Below, piece after piece: positions 17,319 to 25,589 of a DNA stretch of 64,000 nt. The stretch comes from an uncultured Bacilli bacterium (GTDB taxonomy: Bacteria; Bacillota_I; Bacilli_A; RF39; UBA660), in the NCBI GenBank assembly GCA_934096125.1, contig CAKOLB010000003.1, positions 1 to 64,000 of the forward strand. Direction: 5' to 3'. The notes under the pieces are model-generated. The model did no database searches. It saw only the letters and a program-made list of their open reading frames with translations, and had not been told where the DNA came from. Both the position numbers and the translations under genes were made by a program. The number at the start of each line of letters is the position of its first letter. Positions within the stretch are counted from its first letter, which is position 1.

Positions 17319-17347
17319 ATTATAACCAAAAAAGCTTAATCATGCAA
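17319..17347 (-). promoter_or_regulatory. Promoter of ftsA-ftsZ
   Basis: TTGCAT (17342-17347), a 17-base spacer and TATAAT (17319-17324) on the minus strand. It overlaps the terminator hairpin 17332-17378. Confidence 0.65.
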
Positions 17348-17378
17348 GTAGCTTTCAAGAAAGACTATGATTAAACTT
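17332..17378. terminator. Bidirectional hairpin terminator
   Basis: Arms AAGCTTAATCAT and ATGATTAAACTT, flanked by A- and T-runs. It probably ended the transcript of the VP gene now reduced to a remnant, and insulates ftsA. Confidence 0.65.
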
Positions 17379-17387
17379 TTAATTTTT

Positions 17388-17480
17388 TTAAATCGTAATC
17401 CTAATTGGGCTATTCTTTTGACCAGTTCCACTTGCATAAGTTACACTTGGAATGAGGTTAAACGTAGGACGGGCAAAATA
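17388..17480 (-). pseudogene. C-terminal remnant of a DGR variable protein
   Basis: The minus strand encodes ARPTFNLIPSVTYASG and ends NSPIRITI before a TAA, matching the last 30 residues of the intact VPs (VRPSFNL...SSPIRIG). Only the part downstream of the variable region is left. The homology stops at about 17480, where an HTH fragment in the opposite direction begins. The sequence has drifted more than VP1 versus VP2. Confidence 0.75.
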
Positions 17481-17485
17481 AGGAT

Positions 17486-17677
17486 TTATTGCAAAAAGAA
17501 ATAGCTCAAAAATTAAATGTGTCTCAGGTAGCGTATAGTTATTATGAAATTGGAAAAAGGCAACTTCCAATTGACCTTCTAAAAAAACTAGCCTTAATAT
17601 ATGAAACATCCACTGACTACATCCTTGGCTTAACTGATGAGCGAAGACCCTACCCCAAATCAATTACCTTGAAATAA
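17486..17677 (+). pseudogene. HTH regulator fragment lacking its N-terminus
   Basis: Encodes LQKEIAQKLNVSQVAYSYYE, then DYILGLTDERRPYPKS: an XRE domain without its first helix and without a normal start. The ending matches the HTH gene at 295-567. VP remnant and HTH fragment lie tail-out in the same divergent arrangement as the intact modules. A single deletion of roughly 1.5 kb through the shared promoter would produce this junction. A TTG-initiated small protein cannot be excluded. Confidence 0.7.
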
Positions 17678-17735
17678 TCATTTAGCATATTTATAAATTC
17701 TCCACATATATTTAAGTAACAAACGGAGGAAATTT

Positions 17736-18221
17736 ATGATAAATAAGCAAAATTTATGGTTCGTAACATTATTTTCATTAATACTAGTACTAGGTATTTA
17801 CTACGTATCAATGTCCGATGAAACATTAAGTGTTATCTCTGGAAAAGATGAGGCTAGTGAAACCATGGACGTAAAAGAATCTGATGTCATCGTCGCCCTG
17901 CAAGTTGAAGCAGATGAAACAGTCCTTAAAGAAATGCAAGAATACCAAAATATTTTACTAGATGATAAAGCCACAATTGAAGAAAAAAATGATGCTTACA
18001 CCTCACTGCAAGCAATTAACAGTAGCAAAAGCGAATGTGAAAAAATTAAGCAACTAATTAGCGAAAAGTTCAAATACGATAACTTTGTCAAGATAGAAAA
18101 TGATAGCATCAGCATCATAATCGCTAGCAAAGAGCACAATCAAAAAATTGCCAATCAAATAATTAGAGAAGTCCAAAGCTTATATGATAAACAAAGGTTT
18201 ATTACAGTTAAATTTGAATAA
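17736..18221 (+). CDS. spoIIIAH: Stage III sporulation protein AH-like
   Basis: A 161-residue protein with one N-terminal membrane segment (NLWFVTLFSLILVLGIYYVS) and a C-terminal domain (about 85-160) of the YscJ/FliF ring-building fold known for SpoIIIAH, ending QRFITVKFE. SpoIIIAH in the mother-cell membrane pairs with forespore SpoIIQ to form the channel across the engulfing forespore. The remaining spoIIIA genes are not in the window. A good GGAGG precedes the ATG. It is followed by gerE and gerM. Confidence 0.88.
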   Translation: MINKQNLWFVTLFSLILVLGIYYVSMSDETLSVISGKDEASETMDVKESDVIVALQVEADETVLKEMQEYQNILLDDKATIEEKNDAYTSLQAINSSKSECEKIKQLISEKFKYDNFVKIENDSISIIIASKEHNQKIANQIIREVQSLYDKQRFITVKFE

Positions 18222-18298
18222 TCTTAAATTATACAAACACTTTTAAAATTTCTTCATAAGATACTATGAAGAAGTTTTTATTAAAAAGAAGGGATTGT

Positions 18299-18505
18299 AT
18301 GAAAAAAAAGATACTTACCGAGAGAGAACAAGAAGTCTTTAAACTCCTTATTCAAAATAATACAACACTTGAAATAGCTAAAAAATTAAAGATCAGTGAA
18401 AAAACTGTTCGCAATCATATTTCAAATACAATTCAAAAACTAGGAGTAAAAGGAAGAGCTGCCGCTGTTATTGAACTTATCAAACTCGGAGAAATAACAA
18501 TTTAA
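18299..18505 (+). CDS. gerE: Late sporulation transcription factor GerE
   Basis: Only 68 residues, almost all a LuxR-type HTH: LTEREQEVFKLLIQ, EIAKKLKISEKTVRNHIS, then QKLGVKGRAAAVIELIKLGE. This matches Bacillus GerE from end to end. GerE acts in the mother cell on late SigK-dependent coat genes. The ATG at 18299 follows AGAAGGGA; the frame extends 11 codons further but without support. A TTCG-loop terminator follows directly. Confidence 0.92.
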   Translation: MKKKILTEREQEVFKLLIQNNTTLEIAKKLKISEKTVRNHISNTIQKLGVKGRAAAVIELIKLGEITI

Positions 18506-18525
18506 AAGACTTCGGTCTTTTTTTT
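18504..18525 (+). terminator. Terminator of gerE
   Basis: AAAAGAC, tetraloop TTCG, GTCTTTT and a long T-run. Confidence 0.9.
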
Positions 18526-18559
18526 ATGACAAATCTATATAATTATATGGGTGAGCCTT

Positions 18560-19492
18560 ATGATTAAACAGTCCTCAATTCGCAGAATATGTGTTGCAAC
18601 TCTAGCTCTATTTATTCTCTTAATTATTTATTTTTTTCCAACCAAACCAGTAGAAATTGAAGAATACTTAAACTATATAAATAAAGATGAAATGCCAATT
18701 TTTTTAGTAGATAACTCCCTTTACGTTGCAAGAACAACCACAATTAAAGATAGTGATGAAATAAACGAAAAAATTGAAAACATTTTAGAAACATTAACAG
18801 AGAGTAGCAAAAAATCAGCTTATATAAAAGAAGGTTTTAAAGCAGTTATCCCCAAAAATACCAAAGTTTTAAATTATAATCTAGAAAATGAAATTTTAAC
18901 TATTAATTTTAGCAAAGAATTTTTAAACGTTTCCACTAACATGGAAGAAAAATTAATTGAAGCCATAGTCTACTCTCTTACAGAAATACCTGAAATAAAA
19001 CAAATAGTCATTTTTGTAAATAACGAAAGACTAACTCACTTGCCAAACTCCGGACGCAAACTTCCAGAGTATTTAGATAAAACCTATGGAATAAATAAAA
19101 TATATAATTTGGATAGTATCAAAGGAACTAGTAAAACAACCATATATTATATAGGAAAAAATAAAGATAATTATTATTATATACCAATCACTAAAATAAG
19201 TAATGAGAAAGCCGAAAAAGTGGAAATAATTATTAAAGAACTTAAAGAAACTCCAATATATCATACCAATCTAATCAGTTATTTAGCTGCCTCTGCAAGT
19301 ATAACCAGTTACGAAATGCTGGAAAGTAGTATGAATTTATCTTTTGATAACAAACTCTTAGCTGGACTAGAAGATAAGAATATTTTAGAAGAAGTTAAAT
19401 ACTCAATTGCATTATCTATCCGTGATACTTATGGTGTAAATGTGATTAATTTCCAAATAGCTGGCCAAGATGAAGAAAAAATCGAAGTTTAA
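18560..19492 (+). CDS. gerM: Sporulation/germination protein GerM
   Basis: A single-pass protein (hydrophobic segment about 9-26) with two GerMN domains: residues about 70-160 (end of the first: IPEIKQIVIFVNNERL) and 195-300. GerM of Bacillus helps anchor the SpoIIQ-SpoIIIAH ring in the intermembrane space, which fits the gene order spoIIIAH-gerE-gerM here. The ATG at 18560 follows GGGTGAG; GTG at 18551 is the alternative. The tRNA promoter follows immediately after the stop. Confidence 0.88.
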   Translation: MIKQSSIRRICVATLALFILLIIYFFPTKPVEIEEYLNYINKDEMPIFLVDNSLYVARTTTIKDSDEINEKIENILETLTESSKKSAYIKEGFKAVIPKNTKVLNYNLENEILTINFSKEFLNVSTNMEEKLIEAIVYSLTEIPEIKQIVIFVNNERLTHLPNSGRKLPEYLDKTYGINKIYNLDSIKGTSKTTIYYIGKNKDNYYYIPITKISNEKAEKVEIIIKELKETPIYHTNLISYLAASASITSYEMLESSMNLSFDNKLLAGLEDKNILEEVKYSIALSIRDTYGVNVINFQIAGQDEEKIEV

Positions 19493-19496
19493 CCTC

Positions 19497-19525
19497 TTGC
19501 ATTTCCCTATAAATTGTAATATAAT
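19497..19525 (+). promoter_or_regulatory. Promoter of tRNA-Arg
   Basis: TTGCAT (19497-19502), a 17-base spacer and TATAAT (19520-19525), about 11 bases before the tRNA. Confidence 0.75.
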
Positions 19526-19536
19526 CTATTTGTGTT

Positions 19537-19613
19537 GTCCTGGTAGCTCAGCTGGATAGAGCAATCGCCTTCTAAGCGATCGGTCGTGAGTTCGAATCTC
19601 GCCCAGGACACCA
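19537..19613 (+). tRNA. tRNA-Arg (anticodon TCT)
   Basis: Seven-bp acceptor stem GTCCTGG/CCAGGAC, D-arm GCTCAGCTGGATAGAGC, anticodon stem ATCGC/GCGAT with loop CTTCTAA, T-loop TTCGAAT and an encoded CCA. It reads AGA (and AGG by wobble), common arginine codons in AT-rich genomes. Confidence 0.98.
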
Positions 19614-19650
19614 AATTGATACTAAACTCGAGCTTTTCGGGTAAAAATTT

Positions 19651-19680
19651 AAAACGGCTTGTCAAAAAGTCGTTTTTATA
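19651..19680 (+). terminator. Terminator after tRNA-Arg
   Basis: AAAACGGCTT, a 6-base loop, AAGTCGTTTT and a T-run. Confidence 0.75.
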
Positions 19681-19745
19681 TTACCATGAATACGTCAAGG
19701 AAACTAAATAAATTTATTTTATCTTCATAAGTTATTTTAACATAT

Positions 19746-19785
19746 AAAAACCTCGTTTATCTTATGCACAAGAAACGAGGTTTTT
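19746..19785. terminator. Bidirectional terminator, end of the nrdD operon
   Basis: Thirteen-bp perfect stem AAAAACCTCGTTT/AAACGAGGTTTTT. Confidence 0.85.
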
Positions 19786-19817
19786 ATCAGTTCTCTCTCA
19801 GTTCATTATTATAAATT

Positions 19818-19994
19818 TTAAGCTGTTTTAGAAAGCCCAGAGTGTTTCACTCTATCGTGCTCTTCAGCTCTTTTTCCATTATTAAATCTTTCTACTGTAC
19901 CTACCAAATAACCAGTTATTCTTCTTATTCTTTCAAAGTCAACTCCTTCTCCAACAACTTTTTTAGACACTTTTTCTTCTACATTCTTTTCCAT
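19818..19994 (-). CDS. Glycyl-radical C-terminal domain of class III ribonucleotide reductase as a separate protein
   Basis: This 58-residue gene encodes the part that normally ends NrdD: FERIRRITGYLVGTVERFNN, then KRAEEHDRVKH. The glycine of RITGY (about residue 28) corresponds to the radical glycine (Gly681 in E. coli, within RRVCGYL). It starts at the ATG of TAATG, overlapping the nrdD stop by one base, with its own AAGGGAAGGAT ribosome site. The upstream frame is closed by a TAA two codons before the ATG, so a simple frameshift would not restore a fusion. The small protein must presumably associate with the large one for activity. Confidence 0.85.
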   Translation of the reverse strand: MEKNVEEKVSKKVVGEGVDFERIRRITGYLVGTVERFNNGKRAEEHDRVKHSGLSKTA

Positions 19995-22312
19995 TATTTA
20001 TCCTTCCCTTCTAACTTTTTTATTGTATCTACACTAACTGCTTCCCGTGCTTTTCTTCCACATTTTGGACATACATCCTTAATAATACCCACATAACCAC
20101 ACACTGGGTCTCTATCAACTGGATGGTTTATCGCACCATAACCAATGTCACTTTCTTTCATTATTCTAACAACACTTTCAAAACCTTCTAAATTATCAGA
20201 TGGATCTCCATCAAGTTCAATATAACTTATATGTCCAGCATTCGTTAAACCATGATACTTTCCTTCAATCTTTAATTTATCTGCGATAGAAATATCATAG
20301 TAGACTGGAACATGGAATGAATTGGTATAATATGCTCTATCTGTAACACCTTTTATCTTACCATAAATATCTCTATCAATTCCTACAAATCTTCCACTTA
20401 AACCTTCTGCCGGAGTTGCAAGAAGTGTGAAGTTAAGATTATATTTTTGGCTATATTCATCACATTTTTCCCTCATATGGCCAATTATTTCTAGACCAAG
20501 TTTTTGGGCTTTTTTTGACTGTCCTTGATGTTCATTTATTAAAGCAACTAAACATTCAGCTAACCCGATAAACCCAATTGAAAGCGTTCCATGTTTTAAT
20601 ACCTTCTTTAATTTATCATTAGGTCTTAACCGATCACTATCAATCCAAACCCCTTGTCCCATTAAAAATGGAAAATTGTAAACTCGTTTATTACACTGTA
20701 TATCATACCTTTCTAAAAGTTGATCTTTAACAAGTTCCATCATTTTATCAAGTTCTTCATAAAAGCCATTCATATCTGCTTTATTATGTTCTGGCAAAAC
20801 AATCCCATGTTTAATACCAAGTCTTGGAAGATTAATCGATGTAAATGATAAATTACCTCTGCCAGGTGTTATTTCTTTATCTTCACTTACCACATTTCCA
20901 ATAACTCTTGTCCGGCATCCCATGTATCCAACTTCAGTTCTATAGTCACCTTCTTTATAGTAAGGTTTATTAAAAGAAGAATCTAAAAATGACCAGTTTG
21001 GAAATAATCTTTTTGCCGATACCCTTAAACTTAATTTAAACAAATCATAATTTGGGTCTTCAGGATTATAATTTACCCCCTCTTTGACTTTAAAAATAGA
21101 TATAGGAAATATTGGCGTTTCACCATGTCCAAGGCCAGCTTCACTTGCAAGCATATAATTTTTGGTAACCATTCTTCCTTCGGTAGATGTGTCTGTCCCA
21201 AAATTTATGGAAGAAAATGGCACTTGTGCCCCAGCTCTTGAATGCATTGTATTTAAGTTGTGAACAAAAGCTTCCATCGCTTGATAAGTTCTTTTATCAG
21301 TTTTTTCTAAAGCTTTTTCTTTCACCATCCTAAACATTCTTTTTAAAAGTTCAGAGTCTTTATAATACTTAGCAAAGTAATCTAGTTCAAAATCAACTGA
21401 AGTTAATTTATTGATATCTTTTTCCAAAGAATTATAATTTATATAATCATTTAAATCTTGTAAATCAAGATAATCCTTAATAATACTTTTCAAAAATTTC
21501 TTATATGTTTTTAACACACCAGGGGCTAGATAATAATCAAATGCTGGAATACTTTGCCCACCATGTTGATCATTTTGATTAGACTGCACAGCAATTGCAG
21601 CTAAAGCCGAATAACTCATGATATCATTTGGCTCCCTTAAATGACCATGGCCAGTTGAAAAACCATTTTTAAATAATTTATCTAAATCAATTTGCATACA
21701 TGTTGTAGTCCCCATAGCTAAAAAATCCATATCATGAATGTGAATATACCCCTCATCATGAGCATCAGCAAACCTTTTTTTCATTAAATATGATTTAGCA
21801 AATTCCCGAGAGACATTAGAACCAAATTGAAGCATTGTTCCCATCGCCGAATTTCCATCAATATTTCCATTTTCTCTTTTTGTATCATCTTCGGCAGCAC
21901 TTTTTAAAGCTAAGCCCTCAAGAGTTTTCAAAAACTTATGACTTCTTTTATCTTCGGTAAAAGCTTCTCGTGATTGAGCTCTTTTTTCTCGATACAATGA
22001 AAAGCTATCAAACACATCTTCATACTTATCTTCTTTAAGAGTCTCTTCAATAATATCTTGAATATTCTCTATCTTTATTCTTTCTTTATCTTTATAATTT
22101 TCCTCAATTTTTTTTATAACATGCTGATACACTTTCTGAATATCATTTGACCCATATTTATATACTTCCTCTTCTTCATCATCGATTTCTTTAATACTAT
22201 CAAACCCTTTTTTAATAGCTAAAGCAACTTTTGTCCCGTTAAAAGAAACTCGTGAACCATTTCTTTTAACAACCTTCAGATTTTCAAAAAAATCATTATT
22301 TTCTTTCGGCAT
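19994..22312 (-). CDS. nrdD: Anaerobic (class III) ribonucleoside-triphosphate reductase, large part
   Basis: A 772-residue protein with an N-terminal ATP-cone (about 12-105, KVVKRNGSRVSFNGTKVALA) and the 10-stranded barrel of NrdD (about 140-740). Core segments include HIHDMDFLAMGTTTCMQ, NTMHSRAGAQVPFSSINFG and GHISYIELDGDPSDN. It ends with a zinc-finger-like VCGYVG and VCPKCGRK and then stops; the glycyl-radical segment is on the next gene. It reduces NTPs to dNTPs under anoxic conditions. The activase nrdG is not in the window. The first cysteine of the usual zinc quartet is Asp (DRDPVCGY), and two further ones may be missing. Confidence 0.95.
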   Translation of the reverse strand: MPKENNDFFENLKVVKRNGSRVSFNGTKVALAIKKGFDSIKEIDDEEEEVYKYGSNDIQKVYQHVIKKIEENYKDKERIKIENIQDIIEETLKEDKYEDVFDSFSLYREKRAQSREAFTEDKRSHKFLKTLEGLALKSAAEDDTKRENGNIDGNSAMGTMLQFGSNVSREFAKSYLMKKRFADAHDEGYIHIHDMDFLAMGTTTCMQIDLDKLFKNGFSTGHGHLREPNDIMSYSALAAIAVQSNQNDQHGGQSIPAFDYYLAPGVLKTYKKFLKSIIKDYLDLQDLNDYINYNSLEKDINKLTSVDFELDYFAKYYKDSELLKRMFRMVKEKALEKTDKRTYQAMEAFVHNLNTMHSRAGAQVPFSSINFGTDTSTEGRMVTKNYMLASEAGLGHGETPIFPISIFKVKEGVNYNPEDPNYDLFKLSLRVSAKRLFPNWSFLDSSFNKPYYKEGDYRTEVGYMGCRTRVIGNVVSEDKEITPGRGNLSFTSINLPRLGIKHGIVLPEHNKADMNGFYEELDKMMELVKDQLLERYDIQCNKRVYNFPFLMGQGVWIDSDRLRPNDKLKKVLKHGTLSIGFIGLAECLVALINEHQGQSKKAQKLGLEIIGHMREKCDEYSQKYNLNFTLLATPAEGLSGRFVGIDRDIYGKIKGVTDRAYYTNSFHVPVYYDISIADKLKIEGKYHGLTNAGHISYIELDGDPSDNLEGFESVVRIMKESDIGYGAINHPVDRDPVCGYVGIIKDVCPKCGRKAREAVSVDTIKKLEGKDK

Positions 22313-22320
22313 AACACCCT

Positions 22321-22650
22321 ACCTCACTTTCAAGTTCATTATATTATAGCCCCCGACAAAAGTCTACATTTTTTTTCTTTTTAAAAATCACAAAAATTTT
22401 ACATTTCCCAATATTCCCCCATTTTTCCGAAACTTAAAATATTTATCTTTTTTAATTATTCCGCACAATTTCAAGGAACAATCAATTTTTGAAGCTTTTT
22501 TGCAATTTTGACAATACTTTACTTTTTTTTGAAAACGCATTTTCACATAATTTACATTTTTAGAAATTTAAGAAAAAATTTACAAATTATAAACTAACAT
22601 TTTCATCTTAGTATTGCGAAACTTTTATAGTCTGTTATAATAAGGTTGTA
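22321..22650. other. Divergent intergenic region, nrdD / murC
   Basis: Very AT-rich, no gene seen. On the minus side GGGGGCTATAATATAATG, close to nrdD, supplies a -10. On the plus side TTGCGA, a 16-base spacer and TATAAT (22636-22641) precede murC. No clear NrdR box pair was found. Confidence 0.4.
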
Positions 22651-22667
22651 TTAAGGAGGTGCAAACT

Positions 22668-24041
22668 ATGTTTGCAGATAAAAAAATTCATTTAATCGGT
22701 ATCGGAGGCATAAGCATGAGTAGTATTGCTTTAATGCTTTTAAATATGAAAGTCCAAATATCTGGCAGTGATGTTGTAGAAAGTAATCTTACCAAAAAAC
22801 TAATCGATATGGGAGCAAATATCAAATATGGTCATCACCCAGAGCTTATAGAAGATGCTGATATTGTTGTTTATACTGCTGCAATTAGTGAAAGTGACCC
22901 TGAAAGAGTAGCTGCTAAAAACTTAAATAAACCTTATTTTGAAAGAGCCGAATTTCTAGGAAAATTAATGAAAGAGTTCCGAAACTGTTTATGTGTATCC
23001 GGCACCCATGGCAAAAGTACAACAACTGGGATGCTTGCTAGTATTTTTTTAACAGCAGAAAAAAATCCAACCATTCAAGTCGGAGCTATTTATAATGAAA
23101 TTGGCGGAAATACTAAAATTGGTAGTCATGAATACTTTATTTTAGAAGCCTGTGAATACGTTGATAGCTTTCTTCATTTTTATCCAACCGCAGCTATTAT
23201 CACCAACATTGATAATGACCACTTAGATTACTTTAAAAATCTTAATAATATAAAAAAATCATTTGCTAAATATGTAAGTCTTCTACCTAAAAATGGTTAT
23301 TTAGTCTACAACAGTGATGATGATAATTCTAAAGACTTACCAAATCATACCAAAGCTAAAGTAATAACTTACGGAATTAATAACCCAGCCATGTACACAG
23401 CTAAAAATATTAAAGTTGATACATATGGCCACCACGAATTTGATTTATATAAAGATAATAATTTTATAACTCATATAAAGTTAAATATTACTGGGCCTCA
23501 CAATATTTATAATGCTCTTGCTGCCTTTGCTCTTAGCTCAGAGTACATAGATGATGTTGACCAAATAACTAAAGGAATTGAAAAATATCGTGGCGTAGGA
23601 AGACGTTTTGAATATTTAGGCGAATATAACGGTGCTAAAGTATTTGATGACTATGCTCACCATCCAACGGAAATTGCCACCACCTATGACTCTTGTAAAG
23701 AAATTAAAAATGCTGGAACTTGGGCTGTCTTTGGACCTCACACTTACAGCAGAACCAAAGCTCATCTAGATAACTTCGCCAAAATTTTAAGTAAATTTAA
23801 TCATATCTTAATCTTACCAATTTACGCTGCTCGGGAAAAGGATAATCTTGGCATTAGTAGTCTTGACTTAGTAAATAAAATAAAAGAGTTAAATCCAAAT
23901 GCCATTTTTGTAGAAAGTTATGATGAAGCTTTAGAATATTTAAAAAATCATGTTAAACCAAATGAACTTGTTATCTCTATCGGAGCTGCAGATGTCTACA
24001 AAATAACTCATCAACTTGTAAAAACTCCAGAGGAAAATTAA
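22668..24041 (+). CDS. murC: UDP-N-acetylmuramate--L-alanine ligase
   Basis: MurC adds L-Ala to UDP-MurNAc, the first peptide step of peptidoglycan synthesis. N-terminal IHLIGIGGISMSSIALML binds UDP; the ATP loop is SGTHGKSTTTGMLA (about 105-118); YAHHPTEI and FGPHTYSRT mark the C-terminal domain. About 457 residues, normal. The ATG at 22668 follows AAGGAGG by 8 bases and is preferred to GTG 22659. Convergent with dusB, sharing a terminator across both stops. Confidence 0.97.
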   Translation: MFADKKIHLIGIGGISMSSIALMLLNMKVQISGSDVVESNLTKKLIDMGANIKYGHHPELIEDADIVVYTAAISESDPERVAAKNLNKPYFERAEFLGKLMKEFRNCLCVSGTHGKSTTTGMLASIFLTAEKNPTIQVGAIYNEIGGNTKIGSHEYFILEACEYVDSFLHFYPTAAIITNIDNDHLDYFKNLNNIKKSFAKYVSLLPKNGYLVYNSDDDNSKDLPNHTKAKVITYGINNPAMYTAKNIKVDTYGHHEFDLYKDNNFITHIKLNITGPHNIYNALAAFALSSEYIDDVDQITKGIEKYRGVGRRFEYLGEYNGAKVFDDYAHHPTEIATTYDSCKEIKNAGTWAVFGPHTYSRTKAHLDNFAKILSKFNHILILPIYAAREKDNLGISSLDLVNKIKELNPNAIFVESYDEALEYLKNHVKPNELVISIGAADVYKITHQLVKTPEEN

Positions 24042-24052
24042 CCTCTAGAGTT
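24023..24052. terminator. Bidirectional terminator over the murC and dusB stops
   Basis: AACTCCAGAGG and CCTCTAGAGTT with an 8-base loop containing the stop codons, followed by T-runs on both strands. Confidence 0.7.
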
Positions 24053-25000
24053 TTTTCTATATTCTTCTAAAATATTTATAACTTCATCTTTCGTTGTAGC
24101 TTTACAAATAGAGACCTTTAGCGGTTTATTATTTGGTAAACTTTTTAAATAACAAAGTAGATGACTACGCATCTCACAAATTGCATTTTTTTCATCCTTT
24201 ATCAAAAGCAAACTTTCCAAATGCTTTTCCATCATATCTAGCCGCTCATCAATACTTACATTTTCATGCACACCAGTAATGCATTCTCGAACTAGCCACG
24301 GATTTCCCATCAAAGCTCTACCTACCATTATCCCTGCACATCCACTTTCAGCAAGTCTTTGTTGAAACACTTCCATACTATCAACATCACCATTTCCAAT
24401 CACCGGAATACTAACACTATTTACAACTTCCTTAATTTTTTCAAAGTCAGCAACACCACTATATCCTTGTTTTCTTGTTCTTCCATGAACAGTAATAGCA
24501 CTAGCCCCAGCTTCTTCACAAATCTTAGCAACCTGTACTGCATTAATAGTATTTTCATCCCACCCCAGTCTTATTTTCACTGTAACAGGAACATCTACCG
24601 CTTTCACTACTTCCTTAACTATAGCTCTAATTTTTTCAGGCTCTTTTAAAAGCGCACTTCCAGACTTTGCTTTTATCGCAACTTTCGGCACAGGACATCC
24701 CATATTAATATCAATAATTTGAATATTAAACTTTTCAGTAATAATTTTTGCAGCTTTAGCCATAACAACAGGATTGTTTCCAAATATTTGTACTCCAACA
24801 GGCATGTCTATATCATCGATACCTTTTAGCATTTCTAAAGTTTTACCATTTCCACGTACTATGGCCTCACTACTAATAAGCTCCGTGAAAGCTAGTCCAC
24901 ATCCCATCTGACTTATAATTTTCATATATGTCGGATTAGAAATACCAGCCATCGGAGCCATGACAAAATTATTCTGGAGTTTTAAATTACCAATTTGCAT
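24038..25000 (-). CDS. dusB: tRNA-dihydrouridine synthase
   Basis: FMN TIM-barrel enzyme of 320 residues that reduces uridines in the tRNA D-loop. Motifs: NFVMAPMAGISNPTYM, DINMGCPVPKVAIKAKSGSA with the catalytic cysteine, VHGRTRKQGYSG and GIMVGRALMGNPW. Ribosome site AGGGGGAAA before ATG 25000. It heads toward murC and follows pduL by 11 bases. Confidence 0.95.
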   Translation of the reverse strand: MQIGNLKLQNNFVMAPMAGISNPTYMKIISQMGCGLAFTELISSEAIVRGNGKTLEMLKGIDDIDMPVGVQIFGNNPVVMAKAAKIITEKFNIQIIDINMGCPVPKVAIKAKSGSALLKEPEKIRAIVKEVVKAVDVPVTVKIRLGWDENTINAVQVAKICEEAGASAITVHGRTRKQGYSGVADFEKIKEVVNSVSIPVIGNGDVDSMEVFQQRLAESGCAGIMVGRALMGNPWLVRECITGVHENVSIDERLDMMEKHLESLLLIKDEKNAICEMRSHLLCYLKSLPNNKPLKVSICKATTKDEVINILEEYRKNSRG

Positions 25001-25011
25001 ACTATTTCCCC

Positions 25012-25572
25012 CTATTTAGTTTTTGTAAGTTTACCTATATCTCCTGGATTAATCAAAAAAGCATTGGCATCATCAGTATCTAAATGAGCCTCAAAAAAAC
25101 CATCTTTTGAAACTTTAGCAAAAACATCAATAACCCCTTTTTTCTTACCACCAATTTCTAGTTTCAACACTTCATCATCTTGAACGCCAAACTTTTCTGC
25201 ATCCTCTAAACTAAAATGCACATGCCGGTCCGCGATTATGGCAAAATTTCCACTAATAGAACCTTTTTCAGTTAAAATAGTTATATATTCAGCCTCTTGC
25301 AAATTTCCACTTTTCGCTGGCATTGGATTTATCCCCAGTTTTCGAGCATCAGTTTTCGATACCTCCACTTGATTATATCCTCGCGCTGGACCAATAATTC
25401 GTACATTATCAAATCTTCCTTTATCGGTTACAATACTAACCGTTTCTTCTGTCGCAAACTGTCCAACTTGATTTAACATATTTCGAACTGTTAAATCATG
25501 GCCAAACAAAAGCTCAATAGCTTCTTTAGTCAAATGTACATGTCTAGCACTTATTTTAATACTTACATCCAT
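25012..25572 (-). CDS. pduL: PduL-type phosphate acyltransferase
   Basis: Zinc enzyme of about 186 residues exchanging CoA and phosphate on acetyl or propionyl groups. It has two tandem halves, with the metal-binding histidines in ISARHVHLT (about 8-16) and ADRHVHFS (about 118-125); GPARGYNQVEVS sits between. No microcompartment genes are nearby and no encapsulation peptide is obvious at the N-terminus, so it probably acts as a housekeeping phosphotransacetylase in acetate fermentation. Start at ATG 25572 after AAAGGAGCGG. Confidence 0.93.
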   Translation of the reverse strand: MDVSIKISARHVHLTKEAIELLFGHDLTVRNMLNQVGQFATEETVSIVTDKGRFDNVRIIGPARGYNQVEVSKTDARKLGINPMPAKSGNLQEAEYITILTEKGSISGNFAIIADRHVHFSLEDAEKFGVQDDEVLKLEIGGKKKGVIDVFAKVSKDGFFEAHLDTDDANAFLINPGDIGKLTKTK

Positions 25573-25589
25573 CACTTTCCGCTCCTTTT

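Noticed and set aside
17388..17663. 91-codon minus-strand ORF as an intact gene
   Set aside because: Its N-terminal two thirds are antisense to the HTH fragment; only the last 30 codons match VP proteins, so it is a remnant.
19818..22312. Sequencing frameshift splitting nrdD
   Set aside because: The tail frame is closed by a stop just upstream of its ATG, and it has its own strong ribosome site, so the split looks genuine.
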